This document shows, in pieces, positions 1 to 10,899 of a DNA stretch of 64,000 nucleotides. The notes under the pieces were generated by a model, which had not been told where the DNA came from, searched no databases, and saw only the letters and a program-made list of their open reading frames with translations. The DNA lies in the NCBI GenBank assembly GCA_037127315.1, contig JBBBDQ010000419.1, positions 6,304,501 through 6,368,500 of the forward strand. The letters run 5' to 3'. The number at the start of each line of letters is the position of its first letter. The stretch's first letter is position 1. The stretch comes from Ascarosepion bandense. Lineage: Eukaryota > Mollusca > Cephalopoda > Sepiida > Sepiidae. Position numbers and translations under genes: made by a program.

Positions 1-170
1 CTAGATTGGCATCAAGGTCCCAACCTTTTACCGTCGAAATAGTTAAATGCAACCGTCTCTTCTATTCTAATTGTTTCTTTTCTCGCACTTCCTGTTTTGG
101 GAACTCCCTACCGTTTGCTTGCTTCTCTGATAGCTGCAATCTCCCAAAGTTTAAATGCAACGTCAATTAC
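1..170 (+). pseudogene. Jockey/CR1-like LINE, C-terminal end of pol, interrupted
   Basis: The frame reads through the typical last ~55 residues of a LINE reverse-transcriptase polyprotein (SHPFTV-like start, FFSRTS..NSLP, then FKCNVN), the same block seen at 4640-5154 and 33665-33960. It enters from outside the window and stops where a solo LTR begins at 171. The LINE 3' UTR resumes after the LTR, from about 896 to an (AAAAC)n-like tail near 1012. It is a dead, interrupted fragment. Confidence 0.75.
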
Positions 171-895
171 TGTGGTGATACCGACCGAGCATAGCAAGGG
201 ATCGGATGTTCGCACTCTCACGAGCAAAAAATGACCAAAACTCGTAGGTGCGCATCCAGTTTCGCGCAGATGTTCCAGTTGAAAATTAAAAATTAATTAA
301 ATATTAAATTCCAGTTCGCGGGCCTAGGCGAATTTTATTTATCGGCCAATGGGAAGCCTAGAATCAAATACAAGTATGAAATCCCAAATGATCTGCTGCG
401 ATCCAAAAAGTCGAAATAAAAAGCCGATACAGAAAGCATCGCCAGACAGACAGACCGACCCACACAGGCAGACTCGAGAGAGACGGGAGTAATTACTATC
501 TCCCTTGACCAAGTCAAGCGGCTTACTATGCTCGCCTCCCTTACCTATCTTTTCCTTCTTCGCTGTCTCAAAACTACTTACTGACCAAAAGAGCGGATAC
601 ATCAAAGACATTCCTTACTTACAACGTTCCCACATTCCTAAGCATTAATTCTCTTTTCAGCATTTATTGCCATGGACATTTTAACGTCCGTTAGACCCAT
701 ATTTAAAGGATTACTTTAATTGCAAAAAACTTAATTGATATGTGTATATATAAAATGTTATTTTCAACTCAATCTGCTTTTCTTGATTTATTATATTTTT
801 TTATGACTTATAGTGGGCTATCTACAACGAGGCCAATTTCCGTTAATCTGCAACAATATACAACGACCCTTCAAAAGAACGCCGACTCTACTATA
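171..895 (+). mobile_element. Solo LTR, copy 1
   Basis: This 725-bp block starts TGTGGTGATACC and aligns along its whole length with 22253-22933. It is flanked by a 4-bp direct repeat TTAC (167-170 and 896-899) exactly at the aligned ends, as expected for integrase-made insertions. It contains a CCAAT-type box (about 344) and an A/T-rich TATA-like segment near 412. No internal coding region or second LTR follows, so it looks like a solo LTR. The 3' terminus reads ACTATA rather than the usual CA, which is odd. The parent family (Ty3/gypsy or other) cannot be told. Confidence 0.65.
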
Positions 896-1639
896 TTACC
901 ATGTTCCATCTCTTATCTTTTCTTCGACATTCTCTTACCTTGTTTTTTCTCTCACTAGTAGCGGTTCTACCTTGACTATTATTACAGATTATAAAAACAA
1001 AACAAAACAAAAAATCTTTCTCTTCTACGACTTTCAAACAAACTGGTTGAATGGAATCAAAAGTAAAGAATAACCCTCTGATAACATTAAATTTTAAATC
1101 CGTACATATCTGTTTTTTCTAGACAGCGCTCCTACTGATTTGATTACGAAGACTTAACTGAATGGGGTCATTAAAATAATATTGCAGAATAGCTGAAGTG
1201 ATAGACGTTTATTAATCTTGGTCAGACCAGGGTTTTTGGCTGAGATATCCTGCAGTCTTGCACAAAATGAAATCAGAATTTTTTTTAGGAAGGCCAAATT
1301 GTAAAGCGTCCGAACATGGCCATAAGATACCAAAGTAATAAATATATATTTTCATGTTATTTTAAATTGTTTAAAAAATACAGAGTGTTTATTACCGGTT
1401 ATGTATGTTTTTAATAAATTCACCCCAAACAAGTTGATAGAACCCCTAAGACGCAAGGAGCTACTGGGGATGAAAGAGAATGAAAAGACTTTAGAATGAA
1501 CCAGAAACACAATCCTAAACAGAATAGAAAAGGATAAACCTCTACTCCTGTTCAAAAACTGGGGAGAGGTTAGCCGGATATGTCAGCCGATAACATAACT
1601 GTAACGAGTGATATTTCTGTTTCATAGATATGAAATGAA

Positions 1640-1648
1640 TGGAAACGC

Positions 1649-1699
<51 letters not shown>

Positions 1700-1797
1700 G
1701 TGAATAAACAAAGAAAAATAAAAAGAAAAGAATGAAAGAAAAGAATGAAAGAAAAGAATGAAGTAAGATAGATAGATAAATAGATATGAACAGACTG

Positions 1798-1849
<52 letters not shown>

Positions 1850-1933
1850 GTGAATAAACAAAGAAAAATAAAAAGAAAAGAATGAAAGAAAAGAATGAAG
1901 TAAGATAGATAGATAAATAGATATGAACAGAGT

Positions 1934-1973
<40 letters not shown>

Positions 1974-1987
1974 TGAACAGAGGGGAT

Positions 1988-2055
<68 letters not shown>

Positions 2056-2095
2056 TGAATGTATGTATGTATGCATGTATGGTGATTTTCTAAGA
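1640..2095. repeat. Compound (GATA)n array with higher-order duplication
   Basis: GATA tracts are interrupted by a roughly 150-bp cassette (TGTGAATAAACAAAG, AAAGAATGAA repeats, then GATATGAACAG) that occurs at 1699 and again at 1849. The long open frames on the minus strand here are only YLSI repeats and are not genes. From 896 to 1640 I see only the LINE tail and unremarkable AT-rich sequence. Confidence 0.9.
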
Positions 2096-2499
2096 GCAGC
2101 TTAAATGTGGCACAAGGCCGAAAGTATGGGGCGCCTAGTGAACTCACTACTCAATTGTAATGATTCTGGCGAGACAAGCTTGCTAACTATTATTCTATCG
2201 CGAGGTGCCCAGGTATATATGTACTTATATAATTTAATGACAAATTGGAAAATGTCTGTGTTATGTTTGGTACTTTATTTATTAAATAAAATACATTGTT
2301 TGTAGTACAAGGCTGCAGGGAGATGAAGTGGGAGGCTTAACTCTCCCAGCTAATCCGAATCACGACTCATTTATTTTAACAAATGACATAATACGAACTC
2401 ACTAATTTTCGTTCAATTTAAAATCTACCCAAATTTCACATTTTCAAAGAGGGCATGTACTAAAACATCACATTTTCAAATGGGACCTCATAATGCACC

Positions 2500-2640
2500 C
2501 ATTTTCTCTAAAACCTCGTGGTTGTAGAACCATATTTTATGTTGTTTCAAGTCTTTTCTTCATAGTGAAGGAGATTGTTCAGCATTCACTGTTATGTAGA
2601 ACAAATTTGACGTAACAGTACAGTATTTTTTTTATTAAAC
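2500..2640 (-). pseudogene. RTE-like LINE fragment
   Basis: Reverse-strand similarity to the LINE segment seen more clearly at 20520-20650 (the stretch around CTTCAT, CATTCACTGTTAT, then AGTA). It is short and decayed. 2100-2500 holds nothing I can name. Confidence 0.45.
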
Positions 2641-2689
2641 CAATTTTTTTCTCTGTCTTAATATTCTGCATAGCTTTTGGAATGCTATC

Positions 2690-2921
2690 CGAAGGAAGAG
2701 AAATGTCGAAACTTGTAGGGCACGTAATGACGAAGGAGGATTTGAAAAAAAATCCAAGGCTCATAGGACAGATTGAAAACAGCGCTTAACATACTCGAGG
2801 GACTTGAGTAAATCGATGTCAGATTAGGATTTAGAAATAGTAAAAAGACAAAATTTATTAAGAGCTGCAAGGAACAGGAATTTGTGGAAGGCCAGGATCA
2901 CCTACGTCCTGAAGGAACACG
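2690..2921 (+). pseudogene. RTE-like LINE fragment, 3' end of pol
   Basis: Decayed copy of the C-terminal RTE/BovB-like block. It ends in the family's usual CACCTACGTCCTGAAGGAAC segment and is joined directly to a Helitron remnant at about 2921. Confidence 0.55.
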
Positions 2922-3372
2922 GCCTGGAGCTCAGACTCTTTGGACGTTGGCACGAAAAACTATAAAGCAATAGTTGTTTCCAGTTAAAGTGAAACCGAAG
3001 GCTGAAAGAAAAATAAATGGATGTAAGTCAAATTTTGATTTCCTGGTATCGATATCAAATTTTCTGCACTATTGTAAGAACTGCAACCTTGAAACTTCTG
3101 AATATCGTTTCTTATGTCTTTGTCTATGAGTGTATGAAATTTGATTAAAATCGGACCATTCCTTCTATAACCAGATTTTTTCGATTATCGATTTTCGATA
3201 TTTATTGAGGGTACCTCGACACAAAACCTAGCTAAGGACACTCGCAGACGCTTATAGTACAACTGTGTAAATTTTCAATAAAATCGGTTCAATCGTTTCG
3301 GAGTCTATAGGTAACGAACACACACACACAGAGTCACACACAGACACACACACAATGTTTCATTTATAAATA

Positions 3373-3380
<8 letters not shown>
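2921..3380 (-). mobile_element. Non-autonomous Helitron, 3'-truncated
   Basis: Reverse-strand copy of the element at 31481-31983. It shares the AACTTATTTATAAAT start, the GTGTGTG tract, the ATCGAAAATCGATAATCGAAAA block and the region running into AGAGTCTGAGCTCC. The last ~80 nt, including the terminal hairpin and CTAG, are missing where it abuts the LINE fragment. A (TA)n tract occupies the 5' side (3378-3435). Confidence 0.65.

Positions 3381-3435
<55 letters not shown>
3378..3435. repeat. (TA)n microsatellite
   Basis: Pure TA dinucleotide run. From 3440 to 3960 I see no feature. Confidence 0.95.
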
Positions 3436-3439
<4 letters not shown>

Positions 3440-3965
3440 CTGAATTCTACATTCGTTGAATAGCTATTTCAGCGAGAAAATTCTTGCTTTTTCAGCAACG
3501 ATCAAAAACAAAATTTTATTAATTCAAATATGGTGAAAAAATCACATACTGGAAGAAGGCCAAAAACATATCCAAGAAGTTTTTAAAAATATATATACAG
3601 GAGATGAGAATAATCACTGTATTCTACCGATTGACAGAATTAAGAAACTAATTGCGGGAGAGAGTCAAAAGTTTTTGGGAGTGGGAAATGTACAAGTCTG
3701 GTATAATCAAAATAAAAAACGGGGATAAAAGCCTGAGGATATATGGAATTTTGAAAAAAACCGTAACAAAAATGGAGATCAGGGACGACAGTCACTAACA
3801 GAGACATTTTTAGACTAAATGACCTTTTATCTGTGACGTCAAAATCTCCTCATTACTTCTCCCGGAAATTTCATTTACCTTTTCTGATAGTTGTTTGGCA
3901 GCAGTTTCGTTTTAGTTTTTATTCTTCTTCAAATTTGCGCGTTATTCATATGTTCTGTCCTATTT

Positions 3966-4001
3966 GGGGGGGGGGGGGGGATGGGGGATTTTGGGGGGGG
4001 G
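3966..4001 (+). other. G-tract cluster, possible G-quadruplex
   Basis: Runs of 15, 5 and 9 guanines are separated by AT and ATTTT. It is the only strong G-run cluster on the plus strand and could fold as a quadruplex. From 4002 to 4580 I see no gene, only loosely repetitive sequence. Confidence 0.6.
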
Positions 4002-4578
4002 ATTTTTTTTGCTGGCAGCATTTCTTTGTAATTATTACTCAATTTTAAACTTCCTTATTACTCATATATTTTGTTCATGGTATTCTAACCATTCATCGGT
4101 AAAGCTACATCTCTATTGTTTCAAATCGTTTCTTCATTTTTGATGAGACATCACTGACACAGAGGGGATGTGATGTTACATAGTACTTCAAAATTCATTT
4201 CTTTGTTTCGAATGACATTTTCCCATATTCTAGTAATTTGCTAGGATTCAGAATGTCATAAATACTGAACAAAATGTTTTCCCCTTTTGACTAAGATGAA
4301 GTTCCATACAGATATCCTCTGTATAAAGACCAACCGTTATATATATATATTGTTCTGAGTATGACATATACACTGAAACCAGTGATGTGGGTCTAAATTT
4401 AAAATTTGGAGTCTTGGGGAATGTAAATGACTTTACTCTCAGACCCGGAGTGGTAGGAACAATTAGGGTCCCATCTATGCGTCAAGTAGTTTGAGTGCGT
4501 GCCTGAGAGTGTGTGTTCTGGACATGACATATAAACTGCAACCGCAATACATGACGTATGGCACATAAACTGGAACTG

Positions 4579-4636
<58 letters not shown>

Positions 4637-4639
4637 TAC

Positions 4640-5346
4640 CTCCACGCAATTTCGGCTCTCTGTGCAGGGCCCGGAAATTTTTCCCACCTGAAACTATTCT
4701 GCACATATACAAATCTACCATCCGCCCGTGTATTGAATATTGCTGCCATATCTGGTCGGGTGCCCCTGCTGCTCTCCTTGGGCTTCTTGACAAAATACAA
4801 AGGAGGATCTGTAACGTGGTTGATACTAACTTGGCAGACCGGCTGCAGCCGCTCTCACACCGGCGTGATGTAGCTTCCCTGTGCCTCTTCTACAAGTACT
4901 TTCATGGCTTCTGCTCCGATGAGCTTAGATCACTGGTGCCGCCCAAGCACGAATTTACACGAGATACTAGATTAGCAACTAGGTCCCACCCTTTTACAGT
5001 TAAAGAAATAAGATGTAACCGTAAATTCTACTCCAACAGCTTCTTTTCTCGCGCTTCCCGCCTGTGGAACTCCCTTCCACAAGTCTGCTTTCCCGACAGT
5101 TACAATCTCCAGGTGTTTAAATGTAGGGTCAATAGACACCTCCTATCACACTAACTCCCAACTATTCTCACAACACTCTCATCTACCCAACCCTCATTCT
5201 CGGTATCCTCACCCGCCTATCACCCACCCTCTGTTATGTCCTATATTTAACCAGCCTTTCTCCTCTCTACGTAGCCCCCTGCACAGTAGTGGCAGTGACA
5301 TGCCTTGCTCGGGGTGAAACGCTTATAAAAAAAAAAAAAAAAAAAA
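4640..5346 (+). pseudogene. Jockey/CR1-like LINE, 5'-truncated copy with 3' UTR and poly(A)
   Basis: The open frame to 5154 encodes about 170 residues of the end of a LINE reverse transcriptase: GSLCRARKFF, then STIRPCIEYCCHIWSGAP, LDKIQRRICNV, a SLCLFYKYFHG..SDEL block, and WNSLP near the C-terminus. This order is typical of the region after the RT palm in Jockey/CR1-group elements. A pyrimidine-rich 3' UTR follows and ends in an A-run (about 5327-5346), the mark of target-primed reverse transcription. The copy is 5'-truncated and abuts a (TA)n tract (4581-4634). It is the best-preserved copy of this family here and serves as reference for the others, but cannot encode a working enzyme. Confidence 0.85.
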
Positions 5347-5468
5347 TTGTCAAAAATAGCATATTTAAAGGGTTTAAACTTGTTGGGTTCTAGAACACCG
5401 GGATTAAAAAAGGGAGATTTTAATGCAGGATATCCGGTCTACAAAACCCAACACAAATTTCAAGAAAA

Positions 5469-5498
5469 GACAGCGAAACAGGCTTGTATGTGGATGAC
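5469..5498 (+). ncRNA. Hammerhead ribozyme, 3' half only
   Basis: The sequence from CAGCGAAAC to GGATGAC matches the 3' half of the ribozyme at 57720-57774: the closing strand of stem II, the GAAA core, minimal stem III and the 3' strand of stem I. The CTGATGA half is absent, so it cannot cleave. A (TA) tract follows, as after full copies. Confidence 0.6.
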
Positions 5499-5654
5499 AA
5501 TATATATATATATTAATGAATATACACATTATCCAACGTTTTAAGCACGTTATGCAATCATCAGGTGCATATTATGAACTGAACGTTTCCCTTGTTTTAA
5601 GTTCGTTATAGATAGGAAATCGGATGTGCGGATATTTTTATTTATTAAATGTAT

Positions 5655-5865
5655 AATTAAGTTAGGGCTTGGGGAATCTGATACTCACAGATCAGATAGA
5701 GGGAAAGAGGAACAGGAGAAAACTTGATGGGCTTAAGCAAATGAATGCAGAACAAATTTTGGGAGAAATAACAAGACAAAATATATTAAGCACTACTAAG
5801 AAACAGGAAGTTGTGGAGGACCATAATTGCCTACGTCATGAAGAGACACTCACATAAAAGAAGAA
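5655..5865 (+). pseudogene. RTE-like LINE 3' fragment
   Basis: Retains the family's GNLILT-like residues, the EGKRNR block and the CCTACGTCATGAAG end, followed by a GAAGAAGAA tail. It is strongly 5'-truncated. Confidence 0.65.
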
Positions 5866-5984
5866 GAATAGGTTTCAACACGTCCTTCGACATGATTCGT
5901 GTGTGGATCGTAAAATGTTTTTACATTAAAAGAGAAAATGGTGGAAAAAACATTCATTTTCGTCATTTGATGTTCTTTTATTTC

Positions 5985-6290
5985 TAGAAAAAAAAGAAGC
6001 TCAATGCTGTAAAATCAGCCAAAAATGTTACACTGTTAATGGAGGTGTTTCTGTAGCTGAGAGTAATTTTGGTAAGTAGTTTACTAGATTCAAAAGTGGA
6101 AATTGTGATCTGGAAAAACGATAGGTTTCTGACAGGCCTGAAATCTTTGATGATAATCAAATCGAAATGCTGACTAAAAATAATCCAAATCACACGACAA
6201 AGAAAACATTGTCGAATCTACAGCTGCATCTAGTGCTAAGAATTTTGGGTAATTGTCGAGCCAGGAATCCATTTTACTCATTTATACACG
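5985..6290 (+). pseudogene. mariner transposase N-terminal remnant
   Basis: The broken frame encodes a helix-turn-helix region (VSVAESNFGK, FTRFKSGN, SDRPEIFDDNQIEMLTKNNP) resembling the mariner DNA-binding domain, where the usual pattern is a W/F-F-RF-xG segment followed by R-G-R-P and a D-E/N-x-L-x-x-L-L run. Stops lie within it and the catalytic domain is missing. A (TA)n tract at 6304-6341 ends the fragment. Confidence 0.55.
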
Positions 6291-6297
6291 TCTAGTG

Positions 6298-6346
<49 letters not shown>

Positions 6347-6630
6347 AAATAGATTTCGATGTTCAAATCAGTTGTATGGCCATTTCTACATGAAATCCTA
6401 AAGAGAAATTTCGCATCATCGGCAACTTTTTATTTCAAAATAAAGATATATTACAGTCGGAAGTTAAAAAAGAAAACAAAATATTCATCACAGAAAAATT
6501 AAAGGGGTGGGATTAATAAGAAAGTATAAATGGAGCCCTCCACCTTGACTATTTTTTAATATTAATGTAATTAATATTAATTAGGATCGGTTCTTTGGGA
6601 TTTACCTTCCTGCTTTTCTTTTTGGATTAA

Positions 6631-6674
<44 letters not shown>

Positions 6675-6834
6675 AATTGGCTTATCCTCATCTGGGTTCA
6701 AAAACTTAAATCCTCTTACTCTCCTGTTATTACCCTCGATGCTTTGAACCTTTATCGCTTTCTTGCAAGAGAGCGTCAACGGCCATGTTTCTAAACGCTG
6801 ATCAACGCAATTCACCTAATGGCATATAGAATGC

Positions 6835-7430
6835 CAATTACAGTTTGGGGGAAACTAAAATCGAGCAAATACAAAAATTTAAGTACTTGGGAATTGATCT
6901 AATGGAAGACGGAAAGTGCGACACTAAGATCCGAAGGCTAATTGGAATGGTCAAGGACGCATTCCAGAAGCTAAGCAGAGTATTAAGGGACAAGAAAATT
7001 TCACTAGAAACAAAAACGAGAGTACTGGATTGCTACGTGATGTCAATATGGCAGTGAATGCTGGACAATATCATCGATGATGAAGGAAAACATAAAGCAA
7101 CTGAAATGTGGTTCTACAGAAGGATGCTGCGAATATCATGAGAAATGATGAGATTTTAGAAAGGATGGAAACGAAAAGGAAATTATTACTGGGCACCAAG
7201 AAGAGACAGCTGTTCTTCGGACATGTAATGAGGAAGGAAAGCTTGGGGAATCTGATACTCACAGGTCAGTTAGAGGGAAAGAGAGACAGGGGAAAGCAGC
7301 GGATAACACATTTGAAGAGCCTGAGCAGGTGGATGGCAGAGTGGTGTTTGGGTGAGGTAACAGAAGAAAGCGTGCTAAGAGCTTCCAGGGATAGGGAGAC
7401 GTTGAAGGAACAAGAAGTAGAAGAATAAAT
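6835..7430 (+). pseudogene. RTE/BovB-like LINE, C-terminal pol fragment
   Basis: Two overlapping frames carry FKYLGIDLMEDG, IRRLIGMVKDAFQKLSRVL, TRVLDCYVMS, then ERMETKRKLLLGTKKRQLFFGHVMR and EGKRDRGKQR. This matches the region after the RT domain of RTE/BovB-like LINEs. Frameshifts separate the blocks near 7057 and 7120. It ends with the usual GAAGTAGAAGAA tail. Confidence 0.8.
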
Positions 7431-7599
7431 GCTTTTGTTTTTTATATCATTAAACCGTCCTGGGTATGACGATAAACTATTTCCTGCAGCAAGGCTTCTG
7501 ATCGAGAAGTTTTGAAGAGCATGGAAGCACTTCTATTTGTTATTGTTCCCAAGTCTATCCTGACTCAGTCAGAGTTATGGGCAAATATTAAACCCCTAA

Positions 7600-7810
7600 A
7601 AGGGGTTAAAAAAAACTAAAAGTATAAAAATACATTTTCACAGTAAAACAAATGCTAGCAATAGAATTTAAAAAAATAATATTATTTATCCATAACAGAT
7701 TATTGTAAAAAGAAATATTATTCCAGCATTTAAAGATATTAAATTTCGGCATTAAATTATCCATAAGGAGTTGATATGCCGTTAAACAAACAAAATAAAT
7801 TATTATATGC
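7600..7810. repeat. AT-rich dispersed repeat, paired with 31060-31320
   Basis: Shares a block around GAGTTGATATGC followed by TTAAACAAAC with 31270-31295, and weaker similarity around it. It is probably an old, unclassified transposon remnant. 7820-8010 holds nothing I recognise. Confidence 0.4.
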
Positions 7811-8014
7811 AAAATATCCCCAAAAAAGATCAAATGAAATTTAAAGAAATAAAAAGCTAGATATTAGCAAGCTGACCCCCAACCTTACTAATGAGATATT
7901 CCGTTCTAATTGTATTTTGTTTTTGTTTATTGGTATTTCGCGATGCCTGCTGTTACCATAGCAACGAAATATATTATATAAGAGATAATCCTATGTTATA
8001 ATAACTGCAGGTTA

Positions 8015-8018
<4 letters not shown>

Positions 8019-8071
<53 letters not shown>

Positions 8072-8131
8072 TATTTCCGTTGCCGACGGATAAAGATGCA
8101 TTTTCCATTATACAATGGAAGCAAAATTAAG

Positions 8132-8178
<47 letters not shown>

Positions 8179-8461
8179 GTAAGTAAAAATATATTAGTAT
8201 AATAAATAAGAAAGTATTAGTATAAATATATATAGTAAGTAAAAGTAATTATTATATTATACAGTAAATATTATATTAGGATTACTAGTAGTAATAGTAA
8301 TAATAGTGGTTCAGCGATTCAGTTTATACTAGAATTCATTAAAATCATTGTTAATACTTTTATTTTCATAATTTCTATTATGATATATTTATTATAATCT
8401 TATTTCTTAATAAATAATAATAATAATAATAATAACAATAATAATAATAATAATAATAATG
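8019..8461. repeat. (TA)n and (TAA)n microsatellites
   Basis: TA runs at 8019-8068 and about 8138-8178, and a TAA run at 8409-8461. From 8470 to 9415 the sequence is AT-rich with no supportable gene. Confidence 0.9.
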
Positions 8462-9415
8462 TAATAAGAATGAAATAATACGAATAAATGTATTGCAGGT
8501 AAAGAGGAGTGTGTGAATGACGAAGTAAACATTTCAATCATTTGAGGGATTGATATGTTTATTATTAATATGTTTGTATAATCAATACAATAGGCTTTCT
8601 GCTTAAGTTTTGTTTTTAATTACTGTATATCTACTTTTGCACCCGTTGTTTCATCGAATAGCTGTATACATCATTCCTTGTTCCGTCAATTGCTAACCTG
8701 TTTAGATATACAGACGCGTGTGCAACAAAAGCCGTGTAATTTATGATGTTAATAAAATTAGAAAAAAAAAAGATTTCTGTTTTTTTTTTTGCATATATTT
8801 TCATGAATCATCACGAATTATTGAGGATTATTCAAAATTATATTTTTTCTGCGAAAATCGTCTTCTATTCTATATCTGACTTGCAAAATGCAAAGTAAAG
8901 ATCGATTTTTCGATAGCAGAAATCTTTATTATATTTTAATATCTCTAAATAAGTTCTTACCCTAAGTTTGAATTTGCATTAAAGTCGTCATAAATTTGAA
9001 ACCAAAAAGTGTTGATTTGATTTAGGAAAAGATGTTATTTATAATTTGGACGATGAAAGGTGGTTTCTTGAGCATTATTTGGAAAGCTAAAAATAAACAA
9101 ATAAGAAAAAAAAATCATTTTAACTCAGAAAGAAAGGCTTTACGTTTTTAAAAGAAAAGTAAAACTCAACAAAAATAACAAAAAAACACGCCCGATAAAG
9201 TGTAAGGTTAAAATCTTTGCAAAACTGAAAATTGGGATCATAAAATATATTTTGCACGAATTTTAAACATTGAAAAATTATTGATTTCAAACAACTTTTC
9301 ATTTATTAAGCAAACATATTTCAGCAATTTACTAAGGGTAGCAAAGATTTGACAAAAAGCTGAAACCATAAAGAACTCAGTGAGGAATGAACTAACTTGA
9401 CAATCGTAATTGAAT

Positions 9416-9583
9416 TCAGTCAGTAATATGCTATACGTGATACACGGTTGGTCGATCATGTCTCGAAAGAGACATGACTGACCGAGCAGAAGATTTTCCC
9501 GCAACAGACTGCCATTACTTTAGAAGCCAAACTGTCCTGGTATTTAACCCATAGCTGGATGGAAAACAGATGGATTAATACCT
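9416..9583 (-). mobile_element. tRNA-SINE, 3' part (split copy)
   Basis: Same family as 54304-54609, reverse strand, running from the ACTGA tail to the GGTATTAATCC region. Its 5' part lies at 10478-10566, because a LINE (9590-10477) inserted in between. Confidence 0.8.
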
Positions 9584-9589
9584 TCCTTA

Positions 9590-10477
9590 AATTTTTTTTT
9601 TAATCATTTCACCCCAAGCAAGGCATTCCACTCCACTATTGCGCATGGGGCTACATAGGGGACGGTCAAGAGAAGGAGTGGTTAGACAGGAAATGTCAGG
9701 AGGAAGGTGATAGATGAGGGTAAGGATACCGAAGATGAGGGTTGGGCAGATGGGAAGAGTGTTTGAAAGAATGGAAGCGAGTTAGTGTGTTAGGAGGTGT
9801 CTATTGACCTTACATTTAAACTCCTGGAGATTGTAGCCGTCAGGGAAGCAATCATGTGGTAGGGAATTCCACAGTCGGGAAGTGCGAGAAAAGAAACTGT
9901 TGGAGTAGAAGTTGCGGTTGCATTTTATCGGTTTCACTGTAAAAGGGTGGGATCTAGTTGCTAATCTAGTATCTCATGCAAATTCGTATCTAGGGGGCAC
10001 CAGTGGTCTAAGTTCATCAGAGCAGAAGCCGTGAAAGTATTTATAGAAGAGACACAGGGAAGCCACGTCGCGCCGGTGGGAGAGAGACTGCAGGCGGTCT
10101 GCCAAGTCGGTATCTATCACATTACAGATCCTCCTCTGTACCTAATCGAGAAGCCCGAGGAGAATAGCAGGGGCAGTATTCAATGCACGGCGGATGGTAG
10201 ATTTATATATGTGCAGGATAGATTTACACGGAAAAAATTCCGGGCCCTGCACAGAGAACCGACTTTCATAGCAGCGGATTTAGCAATGGATTCGATATAG
10301 TCATTCCATTTGAGGTCCGCTGAAAATGTGAGACCAAGGAGGCGTAGTGTTTTACTCTCTGGGAGGCAAGCCTGGTCCATGCTAATGGGAGGTAGGTGAG
10401 ATTGCCTATGATGGTTAATTGAGAGTAGCTTCGTTTTAGAAGCATTAAAATTTACTAGCCATTTCTTACCCCATTTG
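9590..10477 (-). pseudogene. Jockey/CR1-like LINE inserted in a SINE
   Basis: Starts with a poly(T) at 9590 (the poly(A) end on the minus strand), then 3' UTR and about 250 codons of decayed pol ending, 5'-truncated at KWGKKWLVNFNASKTK, a region preceding the ETILHIYKSTIRP segment. It extends further 5' than the copy at 4640. Frames are broken. It lies in the middle of a SINE in the same orientation, with about 8 bp of SINE lost at the junction. Confidence 0.8.
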
Positions 10478-10566
10478 CGCGTAAATAAATGCAACGAATT
10501 CAATTGGAATTCGAACTCGGTTCTCTGATTTCTCGTTCCGAGCCGATATCCACTGCACCACAACGA
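10478..10566 (-). mobile_element. tRNA-SINE head (split copy)
   Basis: Reverse-strand tRNA-like head with TGGTGCAGTGG (A box) and GAGTTCGAATTCC (B box). It is the 5' part of the SINE at 9416-9583. Confidence 0.8.
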
Positions 10567-10689
10567 ACATAATTGAATTCATGTGACAAAGTTAACTGAC
10601 CATATCGAAATGCCTTAAAAGAGTAAGCGTACATTAGAAATTCCAGAATGTCGCTAGTATGGGGTACCCAGTGAGGATCAAACCAAACA

Positions 10690-10800
10690 AGATTACACTA
10701 TTCGGACTATTGTCCTTATCTTGTCATTTTAACATTTTTTAGTTCGAATAATGTAAATAGTGAAAATACTACCTCATCTCAGAGGTATAGACAAATATCA
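10690..10800 (+). repeat. Remnant of the inverted-repeat tRNA-like element
   Basis: Carries the TATTCGGACTATTGTCC arm and, after a short AT-rich gap, the CGAATAATGTAAATA and CTACCTCATCTC segments seen at 16207-16552, but lacks the tRNA-like middle. Confidence 0.5.
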
Positions 10801-10899
10801 AACAAGATTGTTAACTATTTCACGTCGAAATGATTTTTAACTATTTTTAACATAGCACCAAATACAGTCATTTTGCAACGCAAATAGTCATATAAATCA

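Noticed and set aside
1542..2147. Long minus-strand open frame (201 codons)
   Set aside because: It is a translation of GATA repeats (YLSI) and has no independent coding support.
3833..4048. 71-codon frame including Gly/Trp run
   Set aside because: Crosses the G-tract and has no recognisable domain or codon pattern.
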